Shown piece after piece: positions 1 through 13,478 of a stretch of DNA of 64,000 bases (its first letter is position 1; every line of letters starts with the position of its first letter). Both the position numbers and the translations under genes were made by a program. This DNA is from Ptiloglossa arizonensis (taxonomy: Eukaryota; Arthropoda; Insecta; Hymenoptera; Colletidae): contig NW_027478721.1 in NCBI RefSeq assembly GCF_051014685.1, forward strand, positions 579,785 to 643,784, in the 5' to 3' direction. The notes beneath the pieces are model-generated. The model had not been told where the DNA came from. It did not search any database and was given only the letters and a program-made list of their open reading frames with translations.

Positions 1-1344
1 AAAAATACACATACCGTTGTAATCGGGCGAGTTTCTACTTTCAGATGCAACAGGAATTTTTGGGTTAGGTCAATCCGTTCGCGAGATATGGGAGTTTGAA
101 AGCCAAGAAATGGTTGAGAAGGCAAACAATTTTTCGCTATTCTGCTGCTCCCAAACGCTTAACCAGAATGGCCTAGGGAAAAAATACACATACCGTTGTA
201 ATCGGGCGAGTTTCTTCTTTCCTGATGCAAGAAGAATTTTTGGGTTAGGTCAATCCGTTCGCGAGATATGGGAGTTTTGAAGCCAAGAAATGGTTGAGAA
301 GGCAAAACATTTTTCGCAATTCTGCTGCCTCCAAACGCTTAACCAGAATAGGCCTAGGAAAAAATACACATACCGTTGTAATCGGGCGAGATTCTACTTT
401 CAGACGCAACAGGAATTTATGGGTTAGGTCAATCCGTTCGCGAGATATGGGAGTTTGAAGCCAAGAAATGGTTGAGAAGGCAAACAATTTTTCGCTATTC
501 TGCTGCTCCAAACGCTTAACCAGAATGGCCTAGGGAAAAAATACACATACCGGCTTGTAATCGGGCGAGTTTCTTCTTTCAGATGCAAGAAGAATTTTTG
601 GGTAGGTCAATCCGTTCGCGAGGTATGGGAGTTTGAAGCTAAGAAATGGGTAAAGAAGACAACAAATTTTTCGCACTTCTGCTGCTCCAAGCGCTTAACC
701 AGAATGGCCTAGGGAAAAAATACACATACCCGTTGTAATCGGGCGAGTTTCTACTTTCAGACGCAACAGGAATTTTTGGTTAGGTCAATCCGTTCGCGAG
801 TTATGGGAGTTTGAAGCCAAGAAATGTTGAGATTGCAAACAATTTTTTCGCTATTCTGCTGCTCCAAACTCTTAACCAGAAGGGCTAGGGAGAAATACAC
901 ATACCGTTGTAATCGGGCGAGTTTCTACTTTCACAACGCAACAGGAATTTTTGGGTTTGGTCTATCCGTTCGCGAGATATGGGGAGTTTGAAGCCAAGAA
1001 ATGGTTGAGAAGGCATACAATTTTTGGTAATTCTGCTGATCCAAAACGCTTAACCAGAATGCCCTAGGGAAAAAATATACATACCGCTGTAGTCGGGCGA
1101 GTTTATACTTTCAGATGCAATAGGAATTTTTGGGTTAGGTCCATCCGAGCGCTAGATATGGCAGTTTGAAGCCAAGGAAATGGTTGAGAAGGCAAAAATT
1201 TTTCGCAATTCTGCTGCTCCAAACGCTCAACCAGGAATGGCCTAGGGGAAAAAATACACATACCGTTGTAATCGGGCGAGTTTCTATTATCAGATGCAAT
1301 AGGAATTTTTGGGTTAGGTCAATCCGTTCGCGAGATATGGGAGT
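1..1344. repeat. Mosaic monomers at the left edge, rich in private indels
   Basis: About 7.5 monomers with no clear HOR. They mix the CAAACAATTTTTCGCTATTC type, the TTTCTTCTTTCAG type and the GGTAAAGAAGAC type. The same types occur together at about 25.9-27.3, 30.0-31.3, 56.4-57.4 and 60.3-62.0 kb, so this edge is not a separate family. Nearly every monomer carries one or more private one-base gains or losses, often in short homopolymers, for example near 105, 150, 272, 325, 551 and 728. Confidence 0.8.
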
Positions 1345-3725
1345 TTGAAGCTAAGAAAATGGTTGAGAAGGCAAAAAATTTTTCGCAATTCTGCTGCTCA
1401 AACGCTTAACCAGAATGGCCTAGGGAAAAAATACACATACCGTTGTAATCGGGCGAGGTTTCTACTTTCAGATGCAATAGAAATTTTTGGGTTAGGTCAA
1501 CCCGTTCGCGAGATTTGGGAGTTTGAGGACAAGAAATGGTTGAGAAGGCAAAAATTTTTTCGCATTTCTGCTGCTCCAAACGCATAACCAGAATGGCCTA
1601 GGGAAAAAAATACACATACCGTTGTAATGGGGCGAGTTTCTACTTTCAGATGCAATAGGAATTTTTGGGTTAGGTCAATCCGTTCGCGAGATATGGGAGT
1701 TTGAAGCGAAGAAATGGTTGAGAAGACAATAAATTTTTCGCACTTCTGCTGCTCCAATCGCTTAACCAGAATGGCCTAAGGGGAAAATGCACGTACCGTT
1801 GTAATCGGCGAGTTTCTACTTTCAGATGCAATAGGAATTTTTGGGTTAGGTCAATCCGTTCGCGAGATATGGGACCTTTGGAGCCAAGAAATGGTTGAGA
1901 AGGCAAAAAATTTTTGCAATTCCGCTGCTCCAAACGCTTAACCAGAATGGCCTAGGGAAAAAATACACATACCGTTGTAATCGGGCGAGTTTCTACTTTC
2001 AGACGCAATAGGAATTTTTGGGTAGGGTCAATCCGTCCGCGAGATATGGGAGTTTGAAGACAAGAATGGTTGAGAAGGCAAAAAATTTTTCGCAATTCTG
2101 CTGCTCCAAACGTTTAACCAGAATGGCCTAGGGGAAAAAATACGCATATCGTTATAATCGGGCGAGTTTCTACTTTCAGACGCAGCAGGAATTTTTGGGT
2201 TTGGTCAATCCGTTCGCGAGATATGGGAGTTTGAAGCCAAGAAATGGTTGAGAAGACAAAAAATTTTTCGCAATTCTGCTGCTCCAAACGCTTAACCAGA
2301 ATGGGCCTATGGAAAAAATACACATACCGCCAGTAATCGGGCGAGTTTCTACTTTCAGATGCAACAGGAATTTTTGGGTTAGGTCAATCCGTTCGCGAGA
2401 TATGGGAGTTTGAAGCCAAGAAAATGGTTGAGAAGGCAAAAAATTTTTCGCAATTCTGCTGCTCCAAGCGCTTAACCAGAATTGCCTAGGGAAAATAATA
2501 CGCATATCGTTGTAATCCGGCGAGTTTCTACTTTCAGATGCAATAGGAATTTTTGGGTTACGTCAATCCGTTCACGAGATGATTGGGAGTTTGAAGCTAA
2601 GAAATGGTTGAGGAAGACAAAAAATTTTTCGCAATTCTGCTGCTCCAAACGCTTAACCAGAATGGCCTAGGGAAAAAATACACATACCGTTGTAATCGGG
2701 CGAGTTTCTACTTTCAGATGCAATAGAAATTTTTGGGTTAGGTCAATCCGTTCGCGAGATTTGGGAGTTTGAGGACAAGAAATGGTTGAGAAGGCAAAAA
2801 TTTTTTCGCATTTCTGCTGCTCCAAACGCATAACCAGAATGGCCTAGGGAAAAAATACACATACCGTTGTAATGGGGCGAGTTTTCTACTTTCAGATGCA
2901 ATAGGAATTTTTGGTTAGGTCAATCCGTTCGCGAGATATGGGAGTTGAAGCGAAGAAATGGTTGAGAAGACAATACTATTTTTCGCACTTCTGCTGCTCC
3001 AATCGCTTAACCAGAATGGCCTAAGGAAAAATGCACGTACCCGTTGTAATCGGGCGAGTTTCTACTTTCAGATGCAATAGGAATTTTTGGGTTTAGGTCG
3101 ATCCGTTCGCGAGATATGGGACTTTGGAGCCAAGAAATGGTTGAGAAGGCAAAAAATTTTTGCAATTCCGCTGCTCCAAACGCTTAACCAGAATGGCCTA
3201 GGGAAAAAATACACATACCGTTGTAATCGGGGCGAGTTTCTACTTTCAGACGCAATAGGAATTTTTGGGTTAGGTCAATCCGTCCGCGAGATATGGGAGT
3301 TTGAAGACAAGAAATGTTTGAGAAGGCAAAAAATTTTTCGCAATTCTGCTGCTCCAAACGTTTAACCAGAATGGCCTAGGGAAAAAATACGCATATCGTT
3401 ATAATCGGGCGAGTTTCTACTTTCAGACGCAGCAGGAATTTTTGGGTTTGGTCAATCCGTTCGCGAGATATGGGAGTTTGAATCCAAGAAATGGTTGACG
3501 AAGACAAAAAATTTTTTCGCAATTCTGCTGCTCCAAACGCTTAACCAGAATGGCCTATGGAAAAAATACACATACCGCAGTAATCGGGCGAGTTTCTACT
3601 TTCAGATGCAACAGGAACTTTTGGGTTAGGTCAATCCGTTCGCGAGATATGGGAGTTTGAAGCCAGAAATGGTTGAGAAGGCAAAAAATTTTTCGCAATT
3701 CTGCTGCTCCAAAACGCTTAACCAG
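1345..3725. repeat. 7-monomer tandem duplication (about 1246 bp)
   Basis: Two successive runs carry the same order of diagnostic monomers: GCAATAGAAATTT with GTTTGAGGAC (1521 and 2767), ATGCACGTACC, TTTTTGCAATTCCGC (1919 and 3165), GTTATAATCGGG, and the CAGTAATCGGG type. Paired landmarks lie 1246 bp apart, which is seven monomers plus seven bases. Private indels differ between the two copies. The same series, without most of those indels, is found at 6.4-7.4, 8.2-9.2, 58.6-59.4 and 62.5-63.3 kb. Confidence 0.8.
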
Positions 3726-4500
3726 AATGGCCTAGGGAAAAAAATACACATACCTTTGTAATCGGGCGAGTTTCTACTTTCAGATGCAATAGGAATTTTT
3801 GGGTTGGGTCAATCCGTTCGCGAGATATGGGAGTTTGAAGCCAAGAAATGGTTGAGAAGGCAAAACATTTTTCGCAATTCTGCTGCCCCAAACGGCTAAC
3901 CAGAATGGCCTAGGGAAAAAATACGCATATCGTTATAATCGGGCGAGTTTCTACTTTCAGACGCAGCAGGGAATTTTTTGGGTTTGGTCAATCCGTTCGC
4001 CAGATATGGGACTTTGAAGCTAAGAAATGGTTGAAGAGACAACAAATTTTTCGCAATTCTGCTGCTCCAAACGCTTAACCAGAATGGCTAGGGAAAAAAT
4101 ACACGTACCGTTGTAATCGGGGCGAGTTTCTACTTTCAGATGCAACAGGAATTTTTGGGTTAGGTCAATCCGTTCGCGAGATATGGGAGTTTGAAGCCAA
4201 GAAATGGTTGAGAAGGCAAAAAATTTTTCGCAATTCTGCTGCTCCAAACGCTTAACCAGAATGGCCTAGGGAAAAAATATACATACCGTTGTAATCGGCG
4301 AGTTTCTACTTTCAGATGCAATAGGAATTTTTGGGTTAGGTCAAGCCGTTCGCGAGATATGGGAGTTTGAAGGCCAAGAAATGGTAGAGAAGGCAAAAAT
4401 TTTTCGCAATTCTGCTGCGCCAAACGCTTAACCAGAATGGCCTAGGGAAAAAATTGTACACACACCGTTGTAATCGGGAATCGGGCGAGTTTCTACTTTC
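3726..4500. repeat. Monomers homologous to 10.3-11.2 kb
   Basis: The order TACCTTTG, AAACATTTTTCGC, GTTATAATCGGG, GGGACTTTGAAGCTAAG, a TATACATACC monomer, then CAAGCCG with CTGCTGCGCC matches 10.3-11.2 kb, except that one monomer present there (about 10.8-10.98 kb) is absent here. The offset shifts from 6555 to 6720 bp because of that monomer and several indels. The right end, 4453-4480, is locally scrambled: AAATTGTACACACACC followed by a duplicated TCGGGAATCGGG. Confidence 0.7.
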
Positions 4501-6395
4501 AGATGCAATAGGAAATTTTGGGTTACGTCAATCCGTTCGCGAGATATGGGAGTTTGAAGCTAAGAAATGGTTGTGAAGACAACAAATTTTTCGCACTTCT
4601 GCTGCTCCAAACGCTTAACCAGAATGGCCTAGGAAAAAAATACACAAACCGTTGTAATCGGGCGAGTTTCTACTTTCAGGTGCAATAGGAATTTTTGGGT
4701 TAGGTCAATCCGTTCGCGAGATATGGGAGTTTGAAGCCAAGAAATGGTAGAGAAGGCAAAAAATTTTTCACAATTCTGCTGTTCCAAACGCTTAACCAGA
4801 ATGGCCTAGGGAAAAAATACACATACCGTTGTAATCGGGCGAGTTTCTACTTTCAGATGCAATAGGAATTTTTGGGATAGGTCAATCCGTTCGCGAGATA
4901 TGAGACTTTGAAGCCAGGAAATGGTTGAGAAGGCAAAAAATTTTTCACAATTCTGCTGCTCCAAACGCTTAACCAGAATGGCCTAGGGAAAAAATACACA
5001 TACCGTTGTAATCGGGCGAGTTTCTACTTTCAGGTGCAATAGGAATTTTTGGGTTAGGTCAATCCGTTCGCGAGATATGGGAGTTTGAAGCTAAGAAATG
5101 GTAAAGAAGACAACAAATTGTTCGCACTACTGCTGCTCCAAACGCTTAACTAGAATGGCCTAGGGAAAAAATACACATACCGTTGTAATCGGGCGAGTTT
5201 CTACTTTCAGACGCAACAGGAACTTTTGGGTTAGGTCAAGCCGTTCGCGTGATATGGGAGTTTGAAGCCAAGAAATGGTTGAGAAGGCAAAAAATTTTTC
5301 GCAATTCTGCTGCTCCAAACGCTTAACCAGAATGGCCTAGGGAAAAAATACACATACCGTTGTAATCGGCGTGTTTCTACTTTCAGGTGCAACAGGAATT
5401 TTTGGGTTAAGTCAATCCGTTCGCGATATATGGGAGTTTGAAGCCAAGAAATGGTAGAGAATGCAAAAAATTTTTCACAATTCTGCTGCTCCAAACGCTT
5501 AACCAGAATGGCCTAGGGAAAAAATACACATACCGTTGTAATCGGGCGAGTTTCTACTTTCAGATGCAATAGGAATTTTTGGGATAGGTCAATCCGTTCG
5601 CGAGATATGAGACTTTGAAACCAAGAAATGGTTGAGAAGGCAAAAAATTTTTCGCAATTCTGCTGCTCCAAACGCTTAACCAGAATGGCCTAGGGAAAAA
5701 ATACACATACCGTTGTAATCGGGCGAGTTTCTACTTTCAGATGCAATAGGAAATTTTGGGTTACGTCAATCCGTTCGCGAGATATGGGAGTTTGAAGCTA
5801 AGAAATGGTTGAGAAGACAACAAATTTTTCGCACTTCTGCTGCTGCAAACGCTTAACCAGAATGGCCTAGGAAAAAAATACACATACCGTTGTAATCCGG
5901 CGAGTTTCTACTTTCAGGTGCAATAGGAATTTTTGGGTTAGGTCAATCCGTTCGCGAGATATGGGAGTTTGAAGCCAAGAAATGGTAGAGAAGGCAAAAA
6001 ATTTTTCACAATTCTGCTGTTCCAAACGCTTAACCAGAATGGCCTAGGGAAAAAATACACATACCGTTGTAATCGGGCGAGTTTCTACTTTCAGATGCAA
6101 TAGGAATTTTTGGGATAGGTCAATCCGTTCGCGAGATATGAGACTTTGAAGCCAGGAAATGGTTGAGAAGGCAACAAATTTTTCACAATTCTGCTACTCC
6201 AAACGCTTAACTAGAATGGCCTAGGGAAAAAATACACATACCCTTGTAATCGGGCGAGTTTCTACTTTCAGGTGCAATAGGAATTTTTGGGTTAGGTCAA
6301 TCCGTTCGCGAGATATGGGAGTTTGAAGCTAAGAAATGGTAAAGAAGACAACAAATTGTTCGCACTACTGCTGCTCCAAACGCTTAACCAGAATG
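4501..6395. repeat. 7-monomer tandem repeat (1238 bp), second copy partial
   Basis: Landmarks repeat exactly 1238 bp apart: CTGCTGTTCC at 4776 and 6014, GAGACTTTG at 4902 and 6140, GTAAAGAAGAC at 5101 and 6339. The period is seven monomers minus one base. The first unit is about 4501-5738; the second runs to about 6395, where the ATGCCCTAGGG monomer begins a new block. From this region on nearly all monomers are exactly 177 bp, unlike 1-4500. Confidence 0.8.
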
Positions 6396-9300
6396 CCCTA
6401 GGGAAAAAATACGCATATCGTTGTAATCCGGCGAGTTTCTACTTTCAGATGCAATAGGAATTTTTGGGTTACGTCAATCCGTTCGCGAGATTTGGGAGTT
6501 TGAAGCTAAGAAATGGTTGAGAAGGCAGAAAATTTTTCGCAATTCTGCTGCTCCAAACGCTTAACCAGAATGGCCTAGGGAAAAAATACACATACCGTTG
6601 TAATCGGGCGAGTTTCTACTTTCAGATGCAATAGAAATTTTTGGGTTTGGTCAATCCGTTCGCGAGATATGGGAGTTTGAAGCCAAGAAATGGTTGAGAA
6701 GACAAAAAATTTTTCGCAATTCTGCTGCTCCAAACGCTTAACCAGAATGGCCTATGGAAAAAATACACATACCGCAGTAATCGGGCGAGTTTCTACTTTC
6801 AGATGCAACAGGAATTTTTGGGTTAGGTCAATCCGTTCGCGAGATATGGGAGTTTGAAGCCAAGAAATGGTTGAGAAGGCAAAAAATTTTTCGCAATTCT
6901 GCTGCTCCAAACGCTTAACCAGAATGGCCTAGGGAAAAAATACACATACCTTTGTAATCGGGCAAGTTTCTACTTTCAGATGCAATAGGAATTTTTGGGT
7001 TGTGTCAATCCGTTCGCGAGATATGGGAGTTTGAAGCGAAGAAATGGTTGAGAAGACAATAAATTTTTCGCACTTCTGCTGCTCCAATCGCTTAACCAGA
7101 ATGGCCTAAGGGAAAAATGCACGTACCGTTGTAATCGGGCGAGTTTCTACTTTCAGATGCAATAGGAATTTTTGGGTTAGGTCAATCCGTTCGCGAGTTA
7201 TGGGACTTTGGAGCCAAGAAATGGTTGAGAAGGCAAAAAATTTTTGCCATTCCGCTGCTCCAAACGCTTAACCAGAATGGCCTAGGGAAAAAATACACAT
7301 ACCGTTGTAATCGGGCGAGTTTCTACTTTCAGACGCAATAGGAATTTTTGGGTTAGGTCAATCCGTCCGCGAGATATGGGAGTTTGAAGACAAGAAATGG
7401 TTGAGAAGGTAAAACATTTTTTGCAATTCTGCTGCTCCAAACGCTTAACCAGAATGCCCTAGGGAAAAAATACGCATATCGTTGTAATCCGGCGAGTTTC
7501 TACTTTCAGATGCAATAGGAATTTTTGGGTTACGTCAATCCGTTCGCGAGATATGGGAGTTTGAAGCTAAGAAATGGTAAAGAAGACAACAAATTGTTCG
7601 CACTACTGCTGCTCCAAACGCTTAACTAGAATGGCCTAGGGAAAAAATACACATACCGTTGTAATCGGGCGAGTTTCTATTTTCAGACGCAACAGGAACT
7701 TTTGGGTTAGGTCAAGCCATTCGCGTGATATGGGAGTTTGAAGCCAAGAAATGGTTGAGAAGGCAAAAAATTTTTCGCAATTCTGCTGCTCCAAACGCTT
7801 AACCAGAATGGCCTAGGGAAAAAATACACATACCGTTGTAATCGGCGAGTTTCTACTTTCAGGTGCAACAGGAATTTTTGGGTTAAGTCAATCCGTTCGC
7901 GATATATGGGAGTTTGAAGCCAAGAAATGGTTGAGAAGGCAAAAAATTTTTCGCAATTCTGCTGCTCCAAGCGCTTAACCAGAATTGCCTAGGGAGAAAA
8001 TACACATACCGCTGTAATCGGGCGAGTTTCTACTTTCTGATGCAATAGGAATTTTTGGGTTAGGTCAATCCGTTCGCGAGATATGGGAGTTTGAAGCCAA
8101 GAAATGGTTGAGAAGGTAAAACATTTTTTGCAATTCTGCTGCTCCAAACGCTTAACCAGAATGCCCTAGGGAAAAAATACGCATATCGTTGTAATCCGGC
8201 GAGTTTCTACTTTCAGATGCAATAGGAATTTTTGGGTTACGTCAATCCGTTCGCGAGATTTGGGAGTTTGAAGCTAAGAAATGGTTGAGAAGGCAAAAAA
8301 TTTTTCGCAATTCTGCTGCTCCAAACGCTTAACCAGAATGGCCTAGGGAAAAAATACACATACCGTTGTAATCGGGCGAGTTTCTACTTTCAGATGCAAT
8401 AGAAATTTTTGGGTTTGGTCAATCCGTTCGCGAGATATGGGAGTTTGAAGCCAAGAAATGGTTGAGAAGACAAAAAATTTTTCGCAATTCTGCTGCTCCA
8501 AACGCTTAACCAGAATGGCCTATGGAAAAAATACACATACCGCAGTAATCGGGCGAGTTTCTACTTTCAGATGCAACAGGAATTTTTGGGTTAGGTCAAT
8601 CCGTTCGCGAGATATGGGAGTTTGAAGCCAAGAAATGGTTGAGAAGGCAAAAAATTTTTCGCAATTCTGCTGCTCCAAACGCTTAACCAGAATGGCCTAG
8701 GGAAAAAATACACATACCTTTGTAATCGGGCGAGTTTCTACTTTCAGATGCAATAGGAATTTTTGGGTTGGGTCAATCCGTTCGCGAGATATGGGAGTTT
8801 GAAGCGAAGAAATGGTTGAGAAGACAATAAATTTTTCGCACTTCTGCTGCTCCAATCGCTTAACCAGAATGGCCTAAGGGAAAAATGCACGTACCGTTGT
8901 AATCGGGCGAGTTTCTACTTTCAGATGCAATAGGAATTTTTGGGTTAGGTCAATCCGTTCGCGAGTTATGGGACTTTGGAGCCAAGAAATGGTTGAGAGG
9001 GCAAAAAATTTTTGCAATTCCGCTGCTCCAAACGCTTAACCAGAATGGCCTAGGGAAAAAATACACATACCGTTGTAATCGGGCGAGTTTCTACTTTCAG
9101 ACGCAATAGGAATTTTTGGGTTAGGTCAATCCGTCCGCGAGATATGGGAGTTTGAAGACAAGAAATGGTTGAGAAGGCAAAAAATTTTTCGCAATTCTGC
9201 TGCTCCAAACGTTTAACCAGAATGGCCTAGGGAAAAAATACGCATATCGTTATAATCGGTCGAGTTTCTACTTTCAGACGCAGCAGGAATTTTTGGGTTT

Positions 9301-9940
9301 GGTCAATCCGTTCGCGAGATATGGGAGTTTGAAGCCAAGAAATGGTTGAGAAGGCAAAAAATTTTTCGCAATTCTGCTGCTCCAAACGCTTAACCAGAAT
9401 GGCCTAGGGAAAAAATACACATACCTTTGTAATCGGGCGAGTTTCTACTTTCAGATGCAATAGGAATGTTTGGGTTGGGTCAATCCGTTCGCGAGATATG
9501 GGAGTTTGAAGCGAAGAAATGGTTGAGAAGACAATAAATTTTTCGCACTTCTGCTGCTCCAATCGCTTAACCAGAATGGCCTAAGGGAAAAATGCACGTA
9601 CCGTTGTAATCGGGCGAGTTTCTACTTTCAGATGCAATAGGAATTTTTAGGTTAGGTCAATCCGTTCGCGAGATATGGGACTTTGGAGCCAAGAAAAGGT
9701 TGAGAAGGCAAAAAATTTTTGCAATTCCGCTGCTCCAAACGCTTAACCAGAATGGCCTAGGGAAAAAATACACATACCGTTGTAATCGGGCGAGTTTCTA
9801 CTTTCAGACGCAATAGGAATTTTTGGGTTAGGTCAATCCGTCCGCGAGATATGGGAGTTTGAAGACAAGAAATGGTTGAGAAGGCAAAAAATTTTTCGCA
9901 ATTCTGCTGCTCCAAACGTTTAACCAGAATGGCCTAGGGA
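6396..9940. repeat. Overlapping 4-, 6- and 10-monomer duplications
   Basis: The monomer with ATGCCCTAGGG and ACGCATATCGTTGTAATCCGG starts repeats at 6411, 7472 and 8179, giving offsets of 1061 bp (6 monomers) and 707 bp (4 monomers). About 1 kb at 6.40-7.40 kb matches 8.17-9.17 kb at a constant offset of 1768 bp (10 monomers minus 2). The CCAATCGCTTAACC marker at 8852 and 9559 gives a further 707-bp step. A segment at about 7.58-7.97 kb also copies 5.10-5.50 kb at 2476 bp (14 monomers minus 2). Confidence 0.75.
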
Positions 9941-12900
9941 AAAAATACGCATATCGTTATAATCGGTCGAGTTTCTACTTTCAGAAGCAGCAGGAATTTT
10001 TGAGTTTGGTCAATCCGTTCGCGAGATATGGGAGTTTGAAGCCAAGAAATGGTTGAGAAGACAAAAAATTTTTCGCAATTCTGCTGCTCCAAACGCTTAA
10101 CCAGAATGGCCTATGGAAAAAATACACATACCGCAGTAATCGGGCGAGTTTCTACTTTCAGATGCAACAGGAATTTTTGGGTTAGGTCAATCCGTTCGCG
10201 AGATATGGGAGTTTGAAGCCAAGAAATGGTTGAGAAGGCAAAAAATTTTTCGCAATTCTGCTGCTCCAAACGCTTAACCAGAATGGCCTAGGGAAAAAAT
10301 ACACATACCTTTGTAATCGGGCGAGTTTCTACTTTCAGATGCAATAGGAATTTTTGGGTTGGGTCAATCCGTTCGCGAGATATGGGAGTTTGAAGCCAAG
10401 AAATGGTTGAGAAGGCAAAACATTTTTCGCAATTCTGCTGCTCCAAACGCTTAACCAGAATGGCCTAGGGAAAAAATACGCATATCGTTATAATCGGGCG
10501 AGTTTCTACTTTCAGACGCAGCAGGAATTTTTGGGTTTGGTCAATCCGTTCGCGAGATATGGGACTTTGAAGCTAAGAAATGGTTGAGAAGACAACAAAT
10601 TTTTCGCAATTCTGCTGCTCCAAACGCTTAACCAGAATGGGCTAGGGAAAAAATACACTTACCGTTGTAATCGGGCGAGTTTCTACTTTCAGATGCAACA
10701 GGAAATTTTGGGTTAGGTCGATCCGTTCGCGAGATATGGGAGTTTGAAGCCAAGAAATGGTTGAGAAGGCAAAAAATTTTTCGCAATTCTGGTGCTCCAA
10801 ACGCTTAACCAGAATGGCCTAGGGAAAAAATATACATACCGCTGTAATCGGGCGAGTTTCTACTTTCAGATGCAACAGGAATTTTTGGGTTAGGTCAATC
10901 CGTTCGCGAGATATGGGAGTTTGAAGCCAAAAATGGTTGAGAAGGCCAAAAATTTTTCGCAATTCTGCTGCTCCAAACGCTTAACCAGAATGGCCTAGGG
11001 AAAAAATACACATACCGTTGTAATCGGGCGAGTTTCTACTTTCAGATGCAATAGGAATTTTTGGGTTAGGTCAAGCCGTTCGCGAGATATGGGAGTTTGA
11101 AGCCAAGAAATGGTAGAGAAGGCAAAAAATTTTTCGCAATTCTGCTGCGCCAAACGCTTAACCAGAATGGCCTAGGGAAAAAATACACATACCGTTGTAA
11201 TCGGGCGAGTTTCTACTTTCAGATGCAATAGGAAATTTTGGGTTACGTCAATCCGTTCGCGAGATATGGGAGTTTGAAGCTAAGAAATGGTTGTGAAGAC
11301 AACAAATTTTTCGCACTTCTGCTGCTCCAAACGCTTAACCAGAATGGCCTAGGAAAAAAATACACAAACCGTTGTAATCGGGCGAGTTTCTACTTTCAGG
11401 TGCAATAGGAATTTTTGGGTTAGGTCAATCTGTTCGCGAGATATGGGCGTTTGAAGCCAAGAAATGGTTGAAAAGGCAAAAAATTTTTCGCAATTCTGCT
11501 GCTCCAAACGCTTAACCAGAATGGCCTAGGGAAAAAATACACATACCGTTGTAATCGGGCAAGTTTCTACTTTCAGATGCAATAGGAATTTTTGGGTTAG
11601 GTCAATCCGTTCGCGAGATATGGGAGTTTGAAGCCAAGAAATGGTAGAGAATGCAAAAAATTTTTCACAATTCTGCTGCTCCAAACGCTTAACCAGGATG
11701 GCCTAGGGAAAAAATACACACACCGTTGTAATCGGGCGAGTTTCTACTTTCAGATGCAATAGGAATTTTTGGGTTAGGTCAATCCGTTCGCGAGATATGG
11801 GAGTTTGACGACAAGAAATGGTTGAGAAGGCAAAAAATTTTTCGCAATTCTGCTGCTCCGAACGCTTAACCAGAATGGCCTAGGGAAAAAATACACATAC
11901 CGTTGTAATCGGGCGAGTTTCTACTTTCAGATGCAACAGGAATTTTTGGGTTATGTCAATCCGTTCGCGAGATATGGGAGTTTGAAGCTAAGAAATGGTT
12001 GAGAAGGCAAAAAATTTTTCGCAATTCTGCTGCTCCAAACGCTTAACCAGAATGGCCTAGGGAAAAAATACACATACCGTTGTAATCGGGCGAGTTTCTA
12101 CTTTCAGATGCAATAGGAATTTTTGGGATAGGTCAATCCGTTCGCGAGATATGAGACTTTGAAGTCAAGAAATGGTTGAGAAGGCAAAAAATTTTTCGCA
12201 ATTCTGCTGCTCCAAACGCTTAACCAGAATGGCCTAGGGAAAAAATACACATACCGTTGTAATCGGGCGAGTTTCTACTTTCAGATGCAATAGGAAATTT
12301 TGTGTTACGTCAATCCGTTCGCGAGATATGGGAGTTTGAAGCTAAGAAATGGTTGAGAAGACAACAAATTTTTCGCACTTCTGCTGCTGCAAACGCTTAA
12401 CCAGAATGGCCTAGGAAAAAAATACACATACCGTTGTAATCCGGCGAGTTTCTACTTTCAGGTGCAATAGGAATTTTTGGGTTAGGTCAATCCGTTTGCG
12501 TGATATGGGAGTTTGAATCCAAGAAATGGTAGAGAAGGCAAAAAATTTTTCACAATTCTGCTGTTCCAAACGCTTAACCAGAATGGCCTAGGGAAAAAAT
12601 ACACATACCGTTGTAATCGGGCGAGTTTCTACTTTCAGATGCAATAGGAATTTTTGGGATAGGTCAATCCGTTCGCGAGATATGAGACTTTGAAGCCAGG
12701 AAATGGTTGAGAAGGCAAAAAATATTTCACAATTCTGCTGCTCCAAACGCTTAACCAGAATGGCCTAGGGAAAAAATACACACACCCTTGTAATCGGGCG
12801 AGTTTCTACTTTCAGATGCAATAGGAATTTTTGGGTTAGGTCAATCCGTTCGCGAGATATGGGAGTTTGAAGCCAAGAAATGGTAGAGAAGGCAAAAAAT

Positions 12901-13478
12901 GTTTCACAATTCTGCTGCTCCAAACGCTTAACCAGAATGGCCTAGGGAAAAAATACACACACCGTTGTAATCGGGCGAGTTTCTACTTTCAGATGCAATA
13001 GGAATTTTTGGGTTAGGTTAATCCGTTCGCGAGATATGGGAGTTTGACGACAAGAAATGGTTGAGAAGGCAAAAAATTTTTCGCAATTCTGCTGCTCCGA
13101 ACGCTTAACCAGAATGGCCTAGGGAAAAAATATACATACCGTTGTAATCGGGCGAGTTTCTACTTTCAGATGCAACAGGAATTTTTGGGTTAGGTCAATC
13201 CGTTCGCGAGATATGGGAGTTTGAAGCCAAAAATGGTTGAGAAGGCCAAAAATTTTTCGCAATTCTGCTGCTCCAAACGCTTAACCAGAATGGCCTAGGG
13301 AAAAAATACACATACCGTTGTAATCGGGCGAGTTTCTACTTTCAGATGCAATAGGAATTTTTGGGTTAGGTCAAGCCGTTCGCGAGATATGGGAGTTTGA
13401 AGCCAAGAAATGGTAGAGAAGGCAAAAAATTTTTCGCAATTCTGCTGCGCCAAACGCTTAACCAGAATGGCCTAGGGA
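9941..13478. repeat. 20-monomer HOR block, first copy (3538 bp)
   Basis: Begins with the ACGCATATCGTTATAATCGGTCGAG / AGAAGCAGCAGG monomer (TCGG at 9963) that starts again at 13501. The length is 20 monomers minus two bases; one lost base is the CCAAAAATGG form of CCAAGAAATGG at about 10928, repeated at about 13229. Internally, CTGCTGCGCC occurs at 11141 and 13441, a 2300-bp (13-monomer) sub-period. Confidence 0.8.
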
